The notes under the pieces: generated by a model
The model's input: only the letters and a program-made list of their open reading frames with translations
Databases searched by the model: none
Told to the model about the DNA's origin: nothing
Made by a program: the position numbers and the translations under genes
Shown: piece by piece, positions 17,753 through 26,494 of the stretch
How positions within the stretch are numbered: the first letter of the stretch is position 1
Layout of the letters: each line of letters opens with the position of its first letter
Assembly (NCBI GenBank): GCA_964517135.1
Contig: CAZFBA010000020.1
Coordinates: forward strand, 13,180-77,179
Source: CAZFBA01 sp964517135
GTDB taxonomy: Bacteria > Cyanobacteriota > Vampirovibrionia > JBFMGH01
Direction: 5' to 3'
DNA length: 64,000 bases

Positions 17753-18608
17753 TGTAGCTCACCATGGCACTGAGAGAGTGGTTGTTATCCATTCTTCTGC
17801 CAATAACGAGATAGGCAAAGTTTTTATCTGGTGTTTGTTGTTTTTTTGGCCTGAAGGTAAAATAGACTTTTTTTGAGTTAGTGTCATATTTCAAGTTTTG
17901 AATATTCTTGATATCAAGTTTATTATAAACAGAAGAAATTTTAACGATACGTTTATGCACCTTTGTTTTTTCAGCGAGAAGTTTTTTAAACACATCAAGT
18001 TCTTTTTCGTTATAAAGAAGCAGTTTGACGGGTTTTCTTTCGATGGGCAGATTTGTAGGAAAAGCCTCGCTTCGTTTTTTAATTATGGGTTTAATAGAGA
18101 TAATTTCTTCTATGAATTGTGGTAGAGGAAATTTATCTATATTTACCGGACGAAATTGTGGTCTATCGATAGTGAAATCCTTTGCACTGCCAAAACGAGG
18201 AAAGAAAAGCAGGTCTTCAAAGGCTGATACTGTGCAGAAAATACCTTCTGGCAGCATATATTTCATCTTTAAAGGTATATTGAACTCTGTAAACCTTTTT
18301 ATTTGTAGTATGTTTGAAATACCGGGGGTGAGGGCACCTATATTGAGGTTAAAATCTTTTAATTCGTTCTCAATTTTTTTTATTAGTACGTAAATAGCCC
18401 TGCAAGATCTTATGTTAAGTTCTTGCTGTTGTTGAAACAAAAGCTCATGACACGGTGCTTTCTCATCGGGTATTTTTAAAGAGTATGTATTTGCACCTTT
18501 GAGAGATGTTTTGACTGTATCGTGTGTATCTTTAGAAATGTCTTTAAAGAGCTTTTGATAAGAATTTAAGAGTTCTTTTAATCTTGTTTTGATTGATTTT
18601 GTTGACAT
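17724..18608 (-). CDS. Unknown protein of the sigma factor-kinase operon
   Basis: 294 residues, unrecognised. The first 100 residues are Lys-rich and helical. The middle contains a Phe/Pro-rich stretch (EDLLFFPRFGSAKDFTIDRP), and the C-terminal third looks alpha/beta (VYFTFRPKKQQTPDKNFAYLVIGRRMDNN). No membrane segment or signal peptide is seen. It overlaps both neighbours (31 bases upstream, 29 bases downstream), which implies coupled translation and equal dosage with the histidine kinase. A role as a sensor partner or as a regulator of the sigma factor is a reasonable guess but is not shown by sequence. Confidence 0.7.
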   Translation of the reverse strand: MSTKSIKTRLKELLNSYQKLFKDISKDTHDTVKTSLKGANTYSLKIPDEKAPCHELLFQQQQELNIRSCRAIYVLIKKIENELKDFNLNIGALTPGISNILQIKRFTEFNIPLKMKYMLPEGIFCTVSAFEDLLFFPRFGSAKDFTIDRPQFRPVNIDKFPLPQFIEEIISIKPIIKKRSEAFPTNLPIERKPVKLLLYNEKELDVFKKLLAEKTKVHKRIVKISSVYNKLDIKNIQNLKYDTNSKKVYFTFRPKKQQTPDKNFAYLVIGRRMDNNHSLSAMVSYSEFEALKYE

Positions 18609-19141
18609 ATAAGTTCCAGTGCCCTGTTAACTCTAGAGAGTGGTTCATCGATATCCATTGTGTTGCCGGCATCAGCGAGAATTTTCAGTGTATTTTTAAT
18701 TTCTTCATCTTCAATTTTGTATGCTGATGTAAACTGAACTCTAATGGGGTTAGAGTTAGAGGATGCTTGAACAAGGTATTCACGTTCTTTAATCTTGATA
18801 TATTCACCCTGGGCAGTGAGTGGTGGAGATTTTGTCAGTGATATCCTCACTACCAGAACTTTATTCTGAAATTTGTTCTCTAATACTTGTTCATCCTGTA
18901 CTATAAGCAGGTTAAAAGGTGATGTAATGGATTTTATGAGGCTTTCAGAGATGACATCGATTTTAATATATTTATCCAGCACGTCGCCGTATAGCACCTG
19001 CTGGACCCTTGTAGGTGTAATGGGTTCAGAGTATCTAAATTCCAGTGGAAAGCCTCTGGTGTCACAGACCATTATGCCGCCCGAATAAGAGCTGGCTCCG
19101 GAGGAAGCAAAGCCCAGAAAAGCCAGTTTAATATCATCCAC
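18578..19141 (-). CDS. Unknown protein encoded directly after the sigma factor
   Basis: 187 residues, unrecognised. The N-terminus IKLAFLGFASSGASSYSGG is followed by an alpha/beta pattern, with a VVRISL strand near residue 95 and a helical C-terminus. No signal peptide or membrane helix. Its start overlaps the sigma factor stop by 8 bases, and its own end overlaps the next gene by 31 bases. The position, between a sigma factor and a two-component pair, is where anti-sigma or adaptor proteins are often encoded. I see no motif that proves such a role. Confidence 0.7.
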   Translation of the reverse strand: MDDIKLAFLGFASSGASSYSGGIMVCDTRGFPLEFRYSEPITPTRVQQVLYGDVLDKYIKIDVISESLIKSITSPFNLLIVQDEQVLENKFQNKVLVVRISLTKSPPLTAQGEYIKIKEREYLVQASSNSNPIRVQFTSAYKIEDEEIKNTLKILADAGNTMDIDEPLSRVNRALELICQQNQSKQD

Positions 19142-19946
19142 TTAATTTACTCCTTAATCTCATTATTGCCTGAGCGTGCAGCTGGCATACTCTTGATTCT
19201 GAAACAGATATGACCTGGCCGATTTCTTTTAATGTCATATTTTCGTGGTAATAGAGAGCGATGACCATCTTTTCTCTTTCTGGAAGAGAGCCAATAGCTT
19301 TAGACAGATTGCCTTTAAGTTCCAGTGATTCATATTCTGCCTGCGGATCAGGGCTTTCTCTGTCTTCTATAGTATCTATGAGAGAGGTTGTGCCCTGGCT
19401 GCTTGATGCGTCTCTTGATTCATCCAGTGATAACATGAGATTGCTGCTTTCAGATATCAGTTGATTTAGTTTATGTTTGGGTATATTGAGTTCTTCTGCT
19501 ATTTCAATTTCTGTTGGTTGTCTGCCGAGTTTTTGTTCGAGTTTTGCGATAGCTTCTTGAAGTTCTTTGGTGCGTTTTCTTACGCCTCTTGGCACCCAGT
19601 CTTGGCTGCGAAGGTTGTCTATAATTGCCCCTCTGATCCTTGTTATGGCGTATGTTTCAAATTTCAGGCCTCTTTTAGGGTCAAACCGGTCAACGGCTTC
19701 TATCAGGCCTTCTATTCCATACCCCATTAAATCATCATTGTTAATGCTAACGGGAAGTGATATTACCAGGCGTCCCACGACGTATTTTACCAGGTGTATG
19801 TAGTGGAGAATTATTTTTTCTCTCAATTTTTTTCTGTGTTTGGCTTCACTGAAAATATTCCAGAGATCTGAAATTTCACTTTCAGATAGCCGGTGAGATT
19901 TTTTCTGTTCTGTGTTACCTGAATTTTGTTGTTTTGATTTATTCAT
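19134..19946 (-). CDS. Sigma-28 (FliA/WhiG-type) RNA polymerase sigma factor
   Basis: 270 residues with sigma-70 family regions. Region 2 reads DDLMGYGIEGLIEAVDRFDPKRGLKFETYA in two blocks, followed by TRIRGAIIDNLRSQDWVPR, the diagnostic FliA/WhiG phrase. Region 3 follows with KLGRQPTEIEIAEEL. Region 4 is the helix-turn-helix LKEIGQVISVSESRVCQLHAQ. FliA controls late flagellar genes and WhiG controls development; no flagellar gene is present in this window. It heads a five-gene operon with two unknown proteins and a two-component pair whose regulator carries an anti-sigma-type ATPase, so its activity is probably set by that pathway. The gene symbol is withheld because the regulon is unknown. 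Confidence 0.93.
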   Translation of the reverse strand: MNKSKQQNSGNTEQKKSHRLSESEISDLWNIFSEAKHRKKLREKIILHYIHLVKYVVGRLVISLPVSINNDDLMGYGIEGLIEAVDRFDPKRGLKFETYAITRIRGAIIDNLRSQDWVPRGVRKRTKELQEAIAKLEQKLGRQPTEIEIAEELNIPKHKLNQLISESSNLMLSLDESRDASSSQGTTSLIDTIEDRESPDPQAEYESLELKGNLSKAIGSLPEREKMVIALYYHENMTLKEIGQVISVSESRVCQLHAQAIMRLRSKLSG

Positions 19947-20343
19947 AAGCTTTAAAATATTTGAGTATAAGCATTGAAGCGAATTAGTTTGCTGTTGTTA
20001 TTATTATCTATTATTTTAGTCATATTTGACAATAGATGAGATCTTTAATGGTATTGAGTATTGTTAGAACAACCGGATTATTTTATAGTTTAACGTAAAG
20101 CCAGCAAGATAAAAATCTATTTTAATTGAAATTCACTTAAATATATTAAAAAAAATTAAAAAATACTGCATATAGATGACAGGTTGAACTTTTGTTTTCA
20201 TATAATATTGCTTATATCTTATAGCAGATAAAAACACCCTTTAAAAAGCTCAACAAAACGGCATTTTGATTTCAGGCTGATATAAAAGAAGCAGATAGCA
20301 GGTAAGAAGTTATAAGAATAAGTATCAGACTAAAAAAAATACT
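19947..20343. other. Intergenic leader between two minus-strand genes
   Basis: About 400 AT-rich bases upstream of the sigma factor gene. The sigma operon promoter must lie here, but I cannot assign a convincing hexamer pair on the minus strand. A TATAAT hexamer near 20202 faces the plus strand, without a gene behind it. No structured element or coding frame recognised. Confidence 0.3.
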
Positions 20344-20736
20344 TCAGGTGGTTTCTTCATATTCTTCAACCTGTCCATCAGTAATATCTTGGGTTTCAGG
20401 TGTTTCAAGAATCTTTTTTATGAAGCCTTCAAGTTTATCACTGATTTCAAGTCTTTGTGATTCAGAAGAATGCCTGAGAAGCTCAACAAAAATTCTGACC
20501 GATTCATCAAAGTCATACCAGCGCCTGCGTCTGTTTTCACTTAATACCAGATAGTGAACGTCGATAGGCAGCATATCTGAGTAGGGTTTTTTAGTAATAA
20601 GATCTTCAATTAAATAGTTTGCCACCTGTCTTTTGAGGTTATCCGGCACAGATTCAAGCAGGTGCATGCTGACAGAAATGCTATCATTTCTATCATACCA
20701 GCGACTAATTTTAGATTTGTTATTTTCTGATGACAT
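20344..20736 (-). CDS. Small protein with a tandem internal repeat (RWYD motif)
   Basis: 130 residues made of two related halves. The first, starting SRWYDRNDSISVSMHLLESV, and the second, starting RRWYDFDESVRIFVELLRHS, align over about 40 residues with the pattern RWYDxxxSxxxxxxLL followed by an amphipathic helix ending in Leu/Ile. This indicates an ancient duplication. The C-terminus is acidic (VEEYEETT). No family is recognised. It is cytoplasmic by composition and could be a small helical adaptor. It sits alone upstream of the sigma operon on the same strand, 400 bases away. Confidence 0.7.
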   Translation of the reverse strand: MSSENNKSKISRWYDRNDSISVSMHLLESVPDNLKRQVANYLIEDLITKKPYSDMLPIDVHYLVLSENRRRRWYDFDESVRIFVELLRHSSESQRLEISDKLEGFIKKILETPETQDITDGQVEEYEETT

Positions 20737-21075
20737 AAATTTCCAGTTCCCTGACTATATTGTTTTAAGATAACATAATTATACCTGTTAAGATAAATAA
20801 TATTAATAAGAAAATTTGCGTAATTAAATATTTATTGCTGATGAGGGGCAATATTTGCCCGGAATATTTATACTATCTTGCTTTTTAACCCTGTCTTTTG
20901 AAAGAGCTGATAATACTTGCTGAAATCAGAATAATCGTGGCTTTTTCTATACTTTATAATTGCGAAGCGATATTAATATATATACAGATATATTGTTTTA
21001 TCTACAAAATTCTTGCTGATAATGGATGTATTTTAAGATATAGTGTTTTTGTCAGGTTTAATTGAGATTTAATAT

Positions 21076-22017
21076 ATGGCAATCGTCTCTGCAAGCAGAA
21101 GAACAGATATACCGGCATTTTATTCAGAGTGGTTCATTTCACGCATTCATGAAGGTTATGTTCTTTATCCGCTTCCACACTCAGATAAATTGAAATACCT
21201 TGAGTTGACTCCTGAAAACATTGATTGTATTGTCTTCTGGTCTAAAAATTATGAGCGGCTTATGCAATATCTTGATATGCTGGATAACAGAGGGTATGAA
21301 TATTATTTTCATTTCACGGTTAACAATTATCCTGAGTATCTTGAGCAAAATATTATAAAGGTTTCAGAGGCTATAGATCAGTTCAAGCGTCTTGCTGAAC
21401 ATAAAAGTCCTGATCATGTCTTATGGAGGTATGACCCAATAATAACAACAAAAGACTTAAATATTAATTTTCACCTCTATAACTTTGAAAACATTGCTTA
21501 TAAGCTTAAAGATTATACCAGGCGCTGCTATATAGAATTTCTGGATATCTACAGAAAAGTTGAACGCAATTTTGACAGAAAACAAATTCATTCTTTACCC
21601 CTGTCTCAGGGGCAAAAAGAAACACTGGTTAAAGGTTTAGCCTCTATAGCAGCCCAGTATAATATGGATGTTTTTGCCTGTTGTGATGATACACTGGTTT
21701 CTGAGACAGTTAAAAAGGCTCACTGTATAGATTATGAGCTTATAGAAAAACTTACCGGCAAAAAAATCAACTTTAACTTTGCTCCTACAAGAAATGATTG
21801 CGGGTGCGCTAAAAGTATCGATATTGGAGAATATGGAAGCTGTCTTCATGGTTGTCTTTATTGCTATGCATGTGAAACTATTTCAGAAGCTCAAAATTTC
21901 TACCAGACCCACAAGGCATCTTCTCCTGCATTAGACCCTTTAAAACTAAATAAATTCGACAACCAGAACCTGTTTAAACATACCAGAAATGATGATGGCC
22001 AGCTCAAACTTTTTTGA
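21076..22017 (+). CDS. DUF1848 family protein
   Basis: 313 residues. The N-terminus IVSASRRTDIPAFYSEWF and the phrase VFWSKNYERLM are hallmarks of DUF1848, a family of uncharacterised proteins. The body looks like a TIM-barrel half. A Cys cluster near the C-terminus (DCGCAKS, then CLHGCLYCYA) resembles a displaced radical SAM-type CxxxCxxC site and probably binds an iron-sulfur cluster. Function unknown. It is a single gene with an AT-rich promoter region upstream and is followed at once by a cluster of dispersed repeats. Confidence 0.88.
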   Translation: MAIVSASRRTDIPAFYSEWFISRIHEGYVLYPLPHSDKLKYLELTPENIDCIVFWSKNYERLMQYLDMLDNRGYEYYFHFTVNNYPEYLEQNIIKVSEAIDQFKRLAEHKSPDHVLWRYDPIITTKDLNINFHLYNFENIAYKLKDYTRRCYIEFLDIYRKVERNFDRKQIHSLPLSQGQKETLVKGLASIAAQYNMDVFACCDDTLVSETVKKAHCIDYELIEKLTGKKINFNFAPTRNDCGCAKSIDIGEYGSCLHGCLYCYACETISEAQNFYQTHKASSPALDPLKLNKFDNQNLFKHTRNDDGQLKLF

Positions 22018-22039
22018 TCATTAGGTATCTCTGATTAAT

Positions 22040-22131
22040 TACCATTACTGTCCGGTTAAATTTTTGACCTACCTCTTCGCTGAACCCTGTTTAATAATTT
22101 TTGCCAGTTTCTTTAATAAGACTGATGCATA
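22040..22131. repeat. Dispersed repeat, family 2, copy 2
   Basis: Nearly identical to 10269-10402 but without the ~40-base hairpin insert, so the two copies show an insertion or deletion of a hairpin inside a repeat. It abuts the MITE-like copy B. Confidence 0.7.
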
Positions 22132-22297
22132 ACTATAATGATAGATTTTTTGTTTTCGATTTTCAAAGATTTTAAAAGTAAAGATATGGGTTGAGCGAGC
22201 AGGCGTAGCCTGGGAGTGAGACCCCATGCCTTCCTTTAGGGTGGGTGGGATTAGGGCTTGAAAATCGAAAACTTTTTAAGTTATGCACTGATCTTTT
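22118..22297. repeat. MITE-like element, copy B
   Basis: A full second copy of the element at 15399. Its ends are inverted (GACTGATGCATAACTATAA at left, TTATGCACTGATC at right). It has the same ATATGGGTTGAGCGAGCAGGCGTA-type centre (in two blocks) and the GGGTGGGTGGG stretch. Differences from copy A are scattered point changes. The DNA from 22298 to 22557 is gene-free, with another end fragment (GGATCAGTATATAA) near 22452. Confidence 0.8.
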
Positions 22298-22557
22298 AAT
22301 TTAACTTCCTGTAAAATTTTCTAATACAAAACAGATATTATGACCGGTTTTATACATTTATAATCAAAGTCATAAGTAATCAGATTTCAGAAAATAGAGG
22401 GCACTTTTAGAATTTGGTCTCTATAATCTGAAATCTATACATTACTTTTAAGGATCAGTATATAAATAACTGCTTTACATTTATTAATAGTATTATCAAC
22501 AATTTATATTCAGGCGTTTTAGTTCATAGCAGGTAGCACTAAAGGAAAGAATAACAC

Positions 22558-22788
22558 ATGGGTAATATTAATCTTCAAGAAACAAGAATAATCTTTATTT
22601 TGAATGCCTTGTTTGTCATTTACCTCCTAATATCACTGGTTTTTTCTAATGTTATTCTGCCTGAAGGTACCAGAGATGTACAGAATGAATACCTTAAAAA
22701 TAGATATCACATATTCAGCAATATTCAAAACCCGGAGAAAGCACCTGCAATCCTTACACAGAATACTATTAAAGAGATTTATTTTTAA
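22558..22788 (+). CDS. Small single-pass membrane protein
   Basis: 76 residues with one hydrophobic helix at about residues 11-33 and a polar C-terminal half. AAAGGAAAG lies about 8 bases before the ATG. No family is recognised. It is flanked by repeats on both sides with no operon partner. The good ribosome binding site and sensible topology support it as a real gene. Confidence 0.55.
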   Translation: MGNINLQETRIIFILNALFVIYLLISLVFSNVILPEGTRDVQNEYLKNRYHIFSNIQNPEKAPAILTQNTIKEIYF

Positions 22789-22939
22789 TTATTATTCTGA
22801 AAAAAGCGAAGAATCTTAAGAAACCTCTGATTAATTACGGAATTATTTATTCCTGCAAAAACAGGGATTGAATCTGATACCGAATCGCAATCAAGAGGCT
22901 ATAAAAGTCTTGCGAGCGAAGCGAAGGATCTATCAAATG

Positions 22940-23095
22940 TTTATTCTGGATTACCACATCGGGCTAAAAGCTATCCTCACAATGATAATAGTTTATTGAA
23001 TGCCTGAATTAGCCCAAAATAAAACTCTCACCGGAGCGAACTTAGTTCGCTCCGGAGGTTATTAGCCTCTTTAGAGCTTTTGAGTCATCCTTGTA
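22940..23095. repeat. Dispersed repeat, family 3, copy 2 (inverted)
   Basis: The reverse complement matches 13076-13236, including the blocks GTTTATTGAATGCCTGAATTA and TATTAGCCTCTTTAGA. The palindromic core is GGAGCGAACTTAGTTCGCTCC. It lies just downstream of tRNA-Pro relative to that gene's direction of transcription. Confidence 0.75.
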
Positions 23096-23140
23096 TGATA
23101 AAAATAACATATCCAGCAAATATATCTTGTAGAAAAAAAC

Positions 23141-23214
<74 letters not shown>

Positions 23215-23237
23215 ATATTATTCTTCTAACATTATAA

Positions 23238-26200
23238 TCACAACGCATTCATCTTGCAAAGTAGTTTGTAAACACATTTTTTACAGGGCTCTTTTTGCTG
23301 CTTTTCACCGTCAATGCCTGAAAACTCAAGTGCCTGAATCTTCTCAAAAGTCGAAACAATCTTTTCTGTTATACGAGTGCGGTCATCTTCTGAAAGGCCT
23401 ACTCTGATTGACTTTGAAGGCTCTTCAAGAAAAATTACCTGCCCTTCTACAACCTCTTTGTCTTTGTTTTTTAGCTCATAAAGCAGCTTATAAAAACATA
23501 GTTGATCAAAATAGTGATAATGTGTGCCATCTTCATTTAAAATCTGACGTTCAGACTTAGGGTTTCCTGTTTTATAGTCTATGACAGTATATTGCCCCCG
23601 GTTATATGTGTCAATACGGTCAATAAAGCCTTTTATAAGATATTTATCAACAGGTATAAAGCTTATGTTGACCTCAATACCATCAATGTTATTGATCGGT
23701 GTTTCTAATAACCTTTTATAATAAGCATCAAGTAATTTGATACCGTTCATCATCCTTATATCCCGCTCCTGAACAGAAGGGAAGAGTGCTTTTTCCATAG
23801 CCTGCTTAAAATATTTAACCAGAGCATCTTTGCTGTCAAACTTACCTGACTTCATTGCAGACCTGATAAACTTTTCAAGAGCTTTATGGACAGCACTGCC
23901 GAAACTTAATGCAGGGCTAATTACTTCTAGCTGTGGAATGCGATAAATGTATTGATACAAAAACTGCTTCGGACAACAGTTATAAAGATACAATGATGAC
24001 GGACTCATCACATGCTTTTCTGCCCGCAATTTTAAATCTTCTAAGAACCTGCTTTCATAATATACATAAGACCGGCTGAATTGTGATATTACACTATCTA
24101 CATATTCTTCAGTAGAAAGTTCATGATTTTTCTTCTCTATCAAACTCTCTTCTTTAATTGCATTTTGTATAAATAAACTTAGCTCAGTGTTCTTGCCGTT
24201 ACTGGTAGATGAATAGGTCAAAAATAACCTTTCTTTAGCTCTTGAACACCCCACAAACAGTATTCTTGCAACTTCTGCCTCTTTCGTAAACTCAACCCTT
24301 GTCGTGGGAACTCTCAAAATGCTCCGGGTTGGCTTTTTCTCCCAGTTTTTAGCATTCAGATTGACCAGAAAGACATACTTAAACTCTCTCCCCTTCGACT
24401 TATGAAGTGTGATAAGCTGAACAGCATTTTCAATAAAGTTATTTTCGTCAATTTGCAGGTTGATATCCTCCTTGAGAGAGCTATCAAGATAACTTAGCAG
24501 CATCGTCAGCGTTGCAGGATGAGTAATCTTCTCAAAAGTCCTGGTTTCATCCACCAGCTTCTTAAGAGATAAGATATTCTCAAATCTGTCTTTCTTCTGT
24601 CTGGCATAATAATTTAGTATACCAGTCTGGTTAACCAGGTGAATAATAAGGTTTGAAAGGGTTTCATTGTTGATCAGGTTCTTCAATTGATCGAAGGTAT
24701 CAATAAAACCCTGTATAGTCTCAGCTGACTGCCATTTTTGGCTTTTAAGATGTTTTTTGATCAGCGAAATAAAATCGTTTCTGGTCTTAAGGTTTTCTTG
24801 AATCAAAAAGGTATAATCACCTGCAGCAAAGTTAAACGGCGGATGAGCGACCAGGCCAAACAGGCCCATAGCATTTTCCTGATGGTTTTCTAAGGCCTTA
24901 AGATACAGATAAACAAGAAGAGAGGGCTTGAGAGAAAAGATATCCTTTTGTCTGCTGATTTGATACGGTATATTTCTGGCTTTAAGCAGGTCTGCAAAGG
25001 CTTCAAGCTCGCTATTGGTTCTGGCAAGTATCGCTATTTCAGAGCGTTCAATCCCGGGGTTGTTTTCGATAATAGACTGAATACGGTCAGCTATATAATT
25101 ATTCTCCTGTATGATATCAATAAAGGTATGCATTTCAACCTTATCATCTCTTTTAAGAAGCGAGGGGTTTTTAGCTACAAGCTTTTTAGAGATCTTATAT
25201 TGCTCAAATTCCGGGTTGCTTTCAAGCCTGGTGGTATCCTGAGAGATAATACGGTGAGCAAAATCCAGAATGACCTGAGTGGAACGGTTATTTTCATCCA
25301 GGCAGATAACTTTTGCCTCAGGGTAGTGCCTTAAAAATCTCTCAAGATTGTCTACCTGTGCCCCTTGAAAAGCATAAATAATCTGATCATCATCTCCTAC
25401 CACAAATACATTGGCTGAAGGTTCATCAGACGCAAGATTAAAGATTAACTCATTTTGAGAATGGTTAGTATCCTGATATTCATCCACGAGAATATAGTCA
25501 AACTGGCTTTTGACTTCTTCTAGAAAGGCAGGGTCTTCTTCAAAATTGTCCAGTACAAGATTAATCATATCGTCAAAGTCTATAAATGAATATTGATTCA
25601 TTTTTTTGAGATATTTTTCGTGGATATCCCATATTTCACAGGCTTTTTTAATTTGAGAGTCAAGGGTTTCAATTTCTTTGATGGTGGTTTTAAGTCTGTT
25701 TCGTTTGCCGGCCCTGTTAAGTTCTTCCTGTTCGGTTTTGACCTGCTCAAGACGTCTGAGTTCAGGCTTCCAGGCAGGGTCTGTCTCAAGAATATTCAAG
25801 TATTTTTCCCTGTTTATACGGTTGAGCTTAATCTCATGAACGGCGTTGACAAGGTAATTAACATAAAAATAAGGGTCATTATGCTTTGTTACCAGATATT
25901 TAGGACGATATTCATCAACTACTTCTCTCATCAGGCGGGTTTGATTGAGCTTATCAATGATATTAAAATCCTCTAATAGCTCGAATTTCAGGGCGTTTTG
26001 AGATATTATATCGCTGCAAAAAGCATGATATGTATGAATGATAACCGAAGAGGCACGGGTACCTGCCTGATTCAATAACCGCAATTTCATTTCGCTGGCT
26101 GCCGCTTCGCTGAATGTCAGTGCAAGAATTCTTTCCGGGTTGATGCTCTGTTTGATCATATGTTCAATTCGTTTAATAATAATGGTTGTTTTGCCAGTTC

Positions 26201-26303
26201 CGGGGCCGGCTAGCACCATTACTGGGCCTTTTAGTGTATCGATACATTCCTGTTGCTTCTGGTTTGGGGTTATATCGCTAACTGTTTTTGTTGGTGTTTG
26301 CAT
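23238..26303 (-). CDS. UvrD/PcrA-type helicase fused to a PD-(D/E)XK nuclease
   Basis: 1021 residues. The N-terminal two-thirds is a superfamily 1A DNA helicase: Walker A GPGTGKTTIII, Walker B ILVDEYQDTNHSQN, and motifs such as VVGDDDQIIYAFQGA, LDENNRST and TLHKSKGREFKYVFL. From about residue 760 an AddB/Cas4-like nuclease follows (MSPSSLYLYNCCPKQFLYQY, FGSAVHKALEKFI, TVIDYKTGNPK). It ends in CKKCVYKLLCKM, which with the upstream Cys can hold an Fe-S cluster. Such fusions process double-strand breaks and act in recombination repair. It stands alone with no AddA/AddB partner nearby. Role in repair is inferred from the family. Confidence 0.93.
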   Translation of the reverse strand: MQTPTKTVSDITPNQKQQECIDTLKGPVMVLAGPGTGKTTIIIKRIEHMIKQSINPERILALTFSEAAASEMKLRLLNQAGTRASSVIIHTYHAFCSDIISQNALKFELLEDFNIIDKLNQTRLMREVVDEYRPKYLVTKHNDPYFYVNYLVNAVHEIKLNRINREKYLNILETDPAWKPELRRLEQVKTEQEELNRAGKRNRLKTTIKEIETLDSQIKKACEIWDIHEKYLKKMNQYSFIDFDDMINLVLDNFEEDPAFLEEVKSQFDYILVDEYQDTNHSQNELIFNLASDEPSANVFVVGDDDQIIYAFQGAQVDNLERFLRHYPEAKVICLDENNRSTQVILDFAHRIISQDTTRLESNPEFEQYKISKKLVAKNPSLLKRDDKVEMHTFIDIIQENNYIADRIQSIIENNPGIERSEIAILARTNSELEAFADLLKARNIPYQISRQKDIFSLKPSLLVYLYLKALENHQENAMGLFGLVAHPPFNFAAGDYTFLIQENLKTRNDFISLIKKHLKSQKWQSAETIQGFIDTFDQLKNLINNETLSNLIIHLVNQTGILNYYARQKKDRFENILSLKKLVDETRTFEKITHPATLTMLLSYLDSSLKEDINLQIDENNFIENAVQLITLHKSKGREFKYVFLVNLNAKNWEKKPTRSILRVPTTRVEFTKEAEVARILFVGCSRAKERLFLTYSSTSNGKNTELSLFIQNAIKEESLIEKKNHELSTEEYVDSVISQFSRSYVYYESRFLEDLKLRAEKHVMSPSSLYLYNCCPKQFLYQYIYRIPQLEVISPALSFGSAVHKALEKFIRSAMKSGKFDSKDALVKYFKQAMEKALFPSVQERDIRMMNGIKLLDAYYKRLLETPINNIDGIEVNISFIPVDKYLIKGFIDRIDTYNRGQYTVIDYKTGNPKSERQILNEDGTHYHYFDQLCFYKLLYELKNKDKEVVEGQVIFLEEPSKSIRVGLSEDDRTRITEKIVSTFEKIQALEFSGIDGEKQQKEPCKKCVYKLLCKMNAL

Positions 26304-26494
26304 ATTTTCCTGATTTCTTTTCTAATTTTATGTAGATATTTTATAATAATAATTATACGCACAAAAAACCTGTCAGGGAACTCAATAAACAGTAATAGTT
26401 ATCATTACTAAAAAGAAAAAGGCATAAATTCTCTGATTAATCAAACAATAAAACGATTTTTTCTACCCGTGCACGCAATTATGAGGATCAAACT

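Noticed and set aside
19134..19946. Flagellar gene cluster around the sigma-28-like factor
   Set aside because: No flagellar structural, motor or FlgM-like genes were found; the operon contains signalling proteins instead.
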